A stretch of 22,143 bases of DNA from Candidatus Pelagibacterales bacterium (GTDB taxonomy: Bacteria; Pseudomonadota; Alphaproteobacteria; Pelagibacterales; AG-422-B15). Under the pieces are notes generated by a model. The model made no database searches, was not told the origin of the DNA, and saw only the letters and a program-made list of their open reading frames with translations. The stretch covers positions 1 through 22,143 of the forward strand of contig JADHQX010000008.1 in assembly GCA_016777745.1 (NCBI GenBank), in the 5' to 3' direction. Position 1 is the first letter of the stretch. Every line of letters starts with the position of its first letter. The position numbers and the translations under genes were made by a program. Below are positions 18,154-22,143 of the stretch, piece after piece.

Positions 18154-19989
18154 ATGCCTAGATATTCAAAAGAATTTATTGCTGAAATTAAAAATAAACT
18201 TAATGTTTCAGACGTTGTTAATAAGTTTGTTAAGTTAACAAGAAGAGGCAATGAATTTGTTGGGTTAAGTCCATTTAAATCTGAGAAGACTCCATCGTTT
18301 ACAGTAAATGATTCAAAGGAATTTTATCATTGTTTCAGCACTTCTGAACATGGTGATATGTTTTCATTCATGATGAAACATAAAGGCTATACTTATCCAG
18401 AGTCTATAGAGTACTTAGCTAGTTTAGCCGGGTTAGACCCAAGTGTAGGTATTATAAGCTCAAATTATAATGATAATTTTGTAGATAATACGAATTTAAA
18501 AAAAATTTTTAATGATGCAAATAATTTTTTTAAAAATAATTTAGCCAATTCAGATCCTACTAATAAATATTTGATTAAAAGAGAAATATCTAAGAATATA
18601 ATTGATGTTTTTAGCCTTGGTTATGCTTCATCTAAATCAGATTCACTTTATCAATTTCTTTTATCTAAGAAATTTGAACTTAAAGATATGCTAGAAAGTG
18701 GTTTAATAAAAAAATCAACTAAAAATAATAATGAATATTATGATTTTTTTAGGAGTAGATTAGTTTTTCCAATAAGAGATAGTCGTTCAAACATTATTGC
18801 ATTTGGTGGTAGGGCATTGGATAAGAGCAATATTAAATATATCAACTCATCTGAAAACAAATTATTTAAGAAAGGTTATAATCTATATAATCTTGATCTC
18901 GCTATTGAAAAAAATCACAAAATAGATGACCTAATAATAGTTGAAGGGTACATGGATGTTATATCTTTATATCAAAATGGATTTGAAACGACAGTTGCAC
19001 CATTAGGTACTGCATTAACAAATCCACAAATTGAAAAAGCATGGAGATATTGCAAGAGTCCAATCATTTGTTTTGATGGCGATGTTGCTGGAAACAAAGC
19101 TGCATACCGATCTGCAATAAATGTTTTACAAGTTATTAAACCTGAACATTCTATTCGTATTTGCTCTCTTAATGATAACTTGGATCCAGATGACTATATC
19201 AAAGAGAAAGGTAAAGCTAGTTTTGGAAAATTAATTAATAATGCCAAGGGACTATCTGATTTTATTTGGGAAAATGAATATTCTAAAATAAAGTCTTTAA
19301 GTCCCGAAGATTTGGCAGGCTTTGAAAATAGAATTAAATCATTAATAAATGAGATAAAAGATGAAACTGTTAAAAATTATTATAAAAAATACTATCTTCA
19401 AAAACTTCAAGACTTGAGGGCAGTAAAGAACTATCAAAATAACAACTATCAAAATAATAATTATCAAAAGCCTTGGAAAAAATCTAATTTTGTAAAGATT
19501 TCCTCAGAGATTTTAAGGAGTGAAAGAGGTTCTATTAACGAAGACTCGTCTCATATAAGAGAGAAGGTAATACTGCTATGTATCATTGAAAACCCTAAAT
19601 TAATAAGTGATTTTTTTGAAGAAATTGGAATACTAACTTTCAATAAAAGCGATTTTTCAAGATTATGCTCATTTATAGTTGAATATGCATCAAATGATAA
19701 CAAAGAGCTTGAAAAAACAGCTTTAAAGTCATATTTAAGTATCTCAGAGTTCAGTAATATTGTTAGTGAAATCTATAAAGAAGAGTTATTAAGAACTTAT
19801 AAGTCACTTCTAGATAGTGACTACAATGATCTTAAGCTAACATTTGTAGAGCTTTTAAATCGTCAAAGTAAAATTGCTTCTGATACTCAACTAGAAAATG
19901 CTGAGGCACTTTTAGCTGAAAACATGGATGATGACAGTTTTGAAAAATTTTTGAAGCTAAAAAAAGATAGTTTTATTAAAGAGAATTAA
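18154..19989 (+). CDS. dnaG: DNA primase with degenerate zinc ribbon
   Basis: Synthesises RNA primers at the replication fork with the DnaB helicase. The 611 residues have the N-terminal zinc-ribbon-like domain (about 1-95), the DnaG N-terminal catalytic subdomain and TOPRIM core (about 115-365) with E264 in VEGYMDV, D308 and D310 in [12 protein letters not shown], and DPDDYI (344-349), then a low-complexity linker and a helical C-terminal helicase-binding region (about 450-611). In the zinc domain the usual C-P-F-H / C-x2-C set reads [12 protein letters not shown] and [12 protein letters not shown]39, K42 and T63 replace three ligands and only C60 remains, although the surrounding fold residues are well conserved. 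The linker has a YQNNN-type repeat. The first ATG is used; no Shine-Dalgarno is visible. rpoD follows one base after the stop. Confidence 0.96.
   Translation: MPRYSKEFIAEIKNKLNVSDVVNKFVKLTRRGNEFVGLSPFKSEKTPSFTVNDSKEFYHCFSTSEHGDMFSFMMKHKGYTYPESIEYLASLAGLDPSVGIISSNYNDNFVDNTNLKKIFNDANNFFKNNLANSDPTNKYLIKREISKNIIDVFSLGYASSKSDSLYQFLLSKKFELKDMLESGLIKKSTKNNNEYYDFFRSRLVFPIRDSRSNIIAFGGRALDKSNIKYINSSENKLFKKGYNLYNLDLAIEKNHKIDDLIIVEGYMDVISLYQNGFETTVAPLGTALTNPQIEKAWRYCKSPIICFDGDVAGNKAAYRSAINVLQVIKPEHSIRICSLNDNLDPDDYIKEKGKASFGKLINNAKGLSDFIWENEYSKIKSLSPEDLAGFENRIKSLINEIKDETVKNYYKKYYLQKLQDLRAVKNYQNNNYQNNNYQKPWKKSNFVKISSEILRSERGSINEDSSHIREKVILLCIIENPKLISDFFEEIGILTFNKSDFSRLCSFIVEYASNDNKELEKTALKSYLSISEFSNIVSEIYKEELLRTYKSLLDSDYNDLKLTFVELLNRQSKIASDTQLENAEALLAENMDDDSFEKFLKLKKDSFIKEN
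19429..19470 (+). repeat. 15-bp tandem repeat inside dnaG
   Basis: About 2.8 in-frame copies of a 15-bp unit (AACTATCAAAATAAC, with minor changes) start at 19429, 19444 and 19459. They encode [14 protein letters not shown], in the linker between primase core and helicase-binding domain. The copy number could vary among strains by slippage without a frameshift. Confidence 0.75.
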
Positions 19990-19990
19990 A

Positions 19991-22009
19991 ATGATAAAAA
20001 AAAGAGGCAGAAAAAAGAAAATACCTACAGTTTTATCAAATGCTGATAGTACTGAATCTGAAGAGCAGGATAGTCCAGTACTTGATTTAGAAAAATCCAT
20101 CATAAAGAAACTTATTAAAAAAGGTAAAGCTGATGGACATCTAACACATGAGTTAATTAAAAAATCTTTTCCAGAAGACAAATTTACATCTGAGCAAGTA
20201 GAGCAATATACTACAAAACTATCTGATGCAGGTTTTGACATTATTGATTCAGATGATGATGATGCCGATGACGAGGTTGTTGAAGAGGGTACTGAAGAAA
20301 AGAAGACTAAATCTACAGGTGATAAAACTGATGATCCTGTAAAATTATATTTGCGTGAAATGGGTACTGTAGACTTGTTGTCTAGAGAGGGTGAGATTGC
20401 AATTGCCAAAAGAATTGAAGCAGGCCAGGAGGCAATGATCTCTGGTTTGTGCGAAAGCCCGTTAACACTTAGAGCTATCTTAAACTGGCAAGATGATATT
20501 TCAGAAGGTAAAATAACTTTGAGAGAAGTTATAGACTTAGAATCATTATATGAAGATTCTCCATATAAGAAAAATTTAAGTAAAAAAATTAAAGAAGCTA
20601 AGAAGAAAAAAGAACAAGAAGAAAAACTAGAGCTTAAAAAGAAAAAAGATTTAGAAAAAAATGCTTCAAGTTGGGAAAGTGAAGTTGAAGTAAAGAAAAC
20701 TGCTGAACCAGAAGAGCAATATGAAGATGCAGACGATGAAATGAATGTTTCTATTGCTATTATGGAAGAAGAACTAAAGCCAGAAATATTGCAGACATTT
20801 ACAAAGTTATCTAAAAACTTTAAAAAACTTCAAAAATTACAGAAGAATAAAATTGATTTCCAAGAAAAAGGCAAAGAATTTCCTCCAAAGTCGGAAAAAC
20901 AATATCAGGCTGAAAAGCTTTCAATAGTAGAGCTTATCAAAGGACTTCAAATCAATACCAATAAAATAGAAGAGTTAATTAATGAGTTGTATTTGATTAA
21001 TAAACAAATAGTTTCATTTGAAGGCAAGCTTCTAAGATTGGCAATGAATCATAATATTACTAGAGATGACTTTTTAGATAAGTATGTTGGTAACGAAAAC
21101 AACCCATATTGGTTAAGAAAAATTACACGTCTTACAGGCTGGGAAAAATTTGTAAAAGATGAAAAAAATAGCATTAAAGATATAATGAATGATATTAGAG
21201 GTGCTGCAAGTGACATTGGTCTAACTCTATTGGAATTTAAAAGAATAGTTAGCCATGTCCAAAAAGGCGAACGTGAGTCTAGTATTGCTAAAAAAGAAAT
21301 GATTGAAGCCAATTTAAGATTGGTCATTTCAATTGCAAAAAAATATACAAATCGTGGTTTACAATTTCTTGATTTAATCCAAGAAGGTAATATTGGATTA
21401 ATGAAAGCGGTTGATAAGTTTGAATATCGTAGAGGATATAAATTTTCTACTTACGCGACATGGTGGATTAGACAAGCAATTACAAGATCAATAGCTGACC
21501 AAGCTAGAACAATTAGAATACCGGTACATATGATTGAAACAATCAATAAGATTGTACGTACCCAAAGACAACTATTAAGTGAAATTGGAAGAGAGCCAAC
21601 GCCAGAAGAAATTTCTGTAAAACTTAATATGCCATTAGAAAAAGTGCGCAAAGTTTTAAAAATAGCCAAAGAACCAGTAAGTCTTGAAACTCCAGTTGGT
21701 GATGAAGAAGATAGTCACTTAGGTGATTTTATTAAAGATGAAAATGCAGTAATCCCAATTGATGCTGCTATCCAATCAAACTTACGACAAACTACTACTA
21801 AAATTTTATCATCACTTACTCCTCGAGAAGAGAGGGTATTAAGAATGAGATTTGGAATTGGAATGAATTCAGATCACACTTTAGAAGAAGTTGGTCAGCA
21901 ATTTTCAGTGACACGAGAACGTATTAGGCAAATTGAAGCTAAGGCGTTGCGTAAACTTAAGCATCCTACTAGAGCTAAACAGCTTAAAAGCTTCTTAGAC
22001 AAAAATTAA
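19991..22009 (+). CDS. rpoD: RNA polymerase primary sigma factor (sigma-70)
   Basis: The housekeeping sigma factor directing RNA polymerase to most promoters. Its 672 residues give a group-1 layout. The basic N-terminus KKRGRKKK and region 1.1 (about 30-85) are followed by an acidic stretch ([17 protein letters not shown], 87-103), region 1.2 ([12 protein letters not shown], 114-125), a large non-conserved insert (about 150-430) with a lysine/glutamate-rich segment at about 195-260, regions 2.1-2.4 (about 436-515; [60 protein letters not shown]), region 3 (about 516-600), and region 4 ([14 protein letters not shown] at 609-622, helix-turn-helix [20 protein letters not shown] at 630-649). It begins one base after dnaG, so the two are co-transcribed. 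A CAU-anticodon tRNA follows 57 bp later. Confidence 0.98.
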   Translation: MIKKRGRKKKIPTVLSNADSTESEEQDSPVLDLEKSIIKKLIKKGKADGHLTHELIKKSFPEDKFTSEQVEQYTTKLSDAGFDIIDSDDDDADDEVVEEGTEEKKTKSTGDKTDDPVKLYLREMGTVDLLSREGEIAIAKRIEAGQEAMISGLCESPLTLRAILNWQDDISEGKITLREVIDLESLYEDSPYKKNLSKKIKEAKKKKEQEEKLELKKKKDLEKNASSWESEVEVKKTAEPEEQYEDADDEMNVSIAIMEEELKPEILQTFTKLSKNFKKLQKLQKNKIDFQEKGKEFPPKSEKQYQAEKLSIVELIKGLQINTNKIEELINELYLINKQIVSFEGKLLRLAMNHNITRDDFLDKYVGNENNPYWLRKITRLTGWEKFVKDEKNSIKDIMNDIRGAASDIGLTLLEFKRIVSHVQKGERESSIAKKEMIEANLRLVISIAKKYTNRGLQFLDLIQEGNIGLMKAVDKFEYRRGYKFSTYATWWIRQAITRSIADQARTIRIPVHMIETINKIVRTQRQLLSEIGREPTPEEISVKLNMPLEKVRKVLKIAKEPVSLETPVGDEEDSHLGDFIKDENAVIPIDAAIQSNLRQTTTKILSSLTPREERVLRMRFGIGMNSDHTLEEVGQQFSVTRERIRQIEAKALRKLKHPTRAKQLKSFLDKN

Positions 22010-22027
22010 GCTTAATAGTAATTCTTC

Positions 22028-22055
22028 TTTAAAGTTTTTATATTTGCAGTATAAC
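22028..22055 (+). promoter_or_regulatory. Candidate tRNA promoter
   Basis: TTTAAA (22028-22033) and TATAAC (22050-22055) are separated by 16 bp. Transcription would start around 22062, a few bases before the mature 5' end of the tRNA. This lets the tRNA be made independently of rpoD; no convincing rpoD terminator is seen in the gap. Confidence 0.4.
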
Positions 22056-22066
22056 TGTATTTTTCC

Positions 22067-22143
22067 GGGCCCATAGCTCAGTTGGTTAGAGCCCTCCGCT
22101 CATAACGGAGTTGTCCCAGGTTCGAGTCCTGGTGGGCCCACCA
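22067..22143 (+). tRNA. tRNA with CAU anticodon, probably tRNA-Ile2 (lysidine type)
   Basis: A complete 77-base cloverleaf. The acceptor arms GGGCCCA (22067-22073) and TGGGCCC (22133-22139) pair perfectly. The D stem is GCTC/GAGC, the anticodon stem CTCCG/CGGAG encloses loop CTCATAA with anticodon CAT at 22101-22103, and the T arm is CCAGG-TTCGAGT-CCTGG. The discriminator is A and CCA is encoded, ending at the last base of the window. CAT could mean elongator Met, initiator Met or Ile2. Initiator is excluded because the first acceptor pair is a proper G-C and the anticodon stem lacks the three G-C pairs next to the loop. A GC-rich GGGCCC acceptor is what I associate with Ile2 in alphaproteobacteria, where TilS converts C34 to lysidine; this choice over elongator Met is inference. 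Confidence 0.93.

Noticed and set aside
19957..20409. 150-residue serine-rich minus-strand frame opposite rpoD
   Set aside because: It is the complement of the GAT/GAA-rich acidic part of rpoD; low-complexity serine/phenylalanine content is what such a shadow frame gives.
22005..22016. ATTAAGCTTAAT palindrome at the rpoD stop, considered as terminator
   Set aside because: No loop, no T-run and very AT-rich; it cannot form a stable intrinsic terminator.

Overview
The window is a gene-dense, strongly AT-rich stretch (roughly 30% G+C by eye, not computed) of an alphaproteobacterial chromosome. It most resembles a streamlined marine lineage of the SAR11/Pelagibacterales type, although the exact order cannot be fixed from sequence reading alone. 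The evidence is a PetP/PetR/EnvZ-like regulator cluster beside an alphaproteobacterial ilvE, an ELM1-family (DUF1022) gene, the chain carB-carA / yqeY-dnaG-rpoD-tRNA, a 1b-type aspartate aminotransferase starting [20 protein letters not shown], and tiny or negative gene spacings. I see no insertion sequence, phage gene, CRISPR array or rRNA. The largest gap between genes is about 150 bp.

Layout from left to right. (1) Positions 1-1898, minus strand: a MarR-type regulator, an OmpR-type response regulator and an EnvZ-type sensor kinase in tandem, with the kinase cut off by the window edge. (2) ilvE on the plus strand, divergent from the regulators. (3) Positions 2859-9361, minus strand: a six-gene run uvrB > Ca2+/cation antiporter > pteridine-reductase-like SDR > folB > uvrC > pgsA. 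Its junctions are +6, -1, -4, +2 and -1 bp, so it is very likely one operon mixing nucleotide excision repair, folate/pterin chemistry, ion transport and phospholipid synthesis. (4) aspC on the plus strand, convergent with trxB on the minus strand. (5) An ELM1-family gene and an Lrp/AsnC regulator on the plus strand. (6) carA-carB on the minus strand. (7) yqeY, dnaG, rpoD and a CAU-anticodon tRNA (probably Ile2) on the plus strand, which is a macromolecular-synthesis-type block.

The content is mostly housekeeping: amino-acid metabolism (ilvE, aspC, carAB), DNA repair (uvrB, uvrC), replication and transcription (dnaG, rpoD), redox (trxB) and envelope (pgsA). I do not see an unmistakable new system. 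The most notable observations are a DnaG whose zinc ribbon has lost three of its four metal ligands, a FolM/PTR1-like reductase coupled to folB, inverted repeats lying directly on the -10 elements of the MarR gene and dnaG, several start codons placed where leaderless transcripts would begin, and convergent gene pairs whose stop codons overlap with no room for a terminator.
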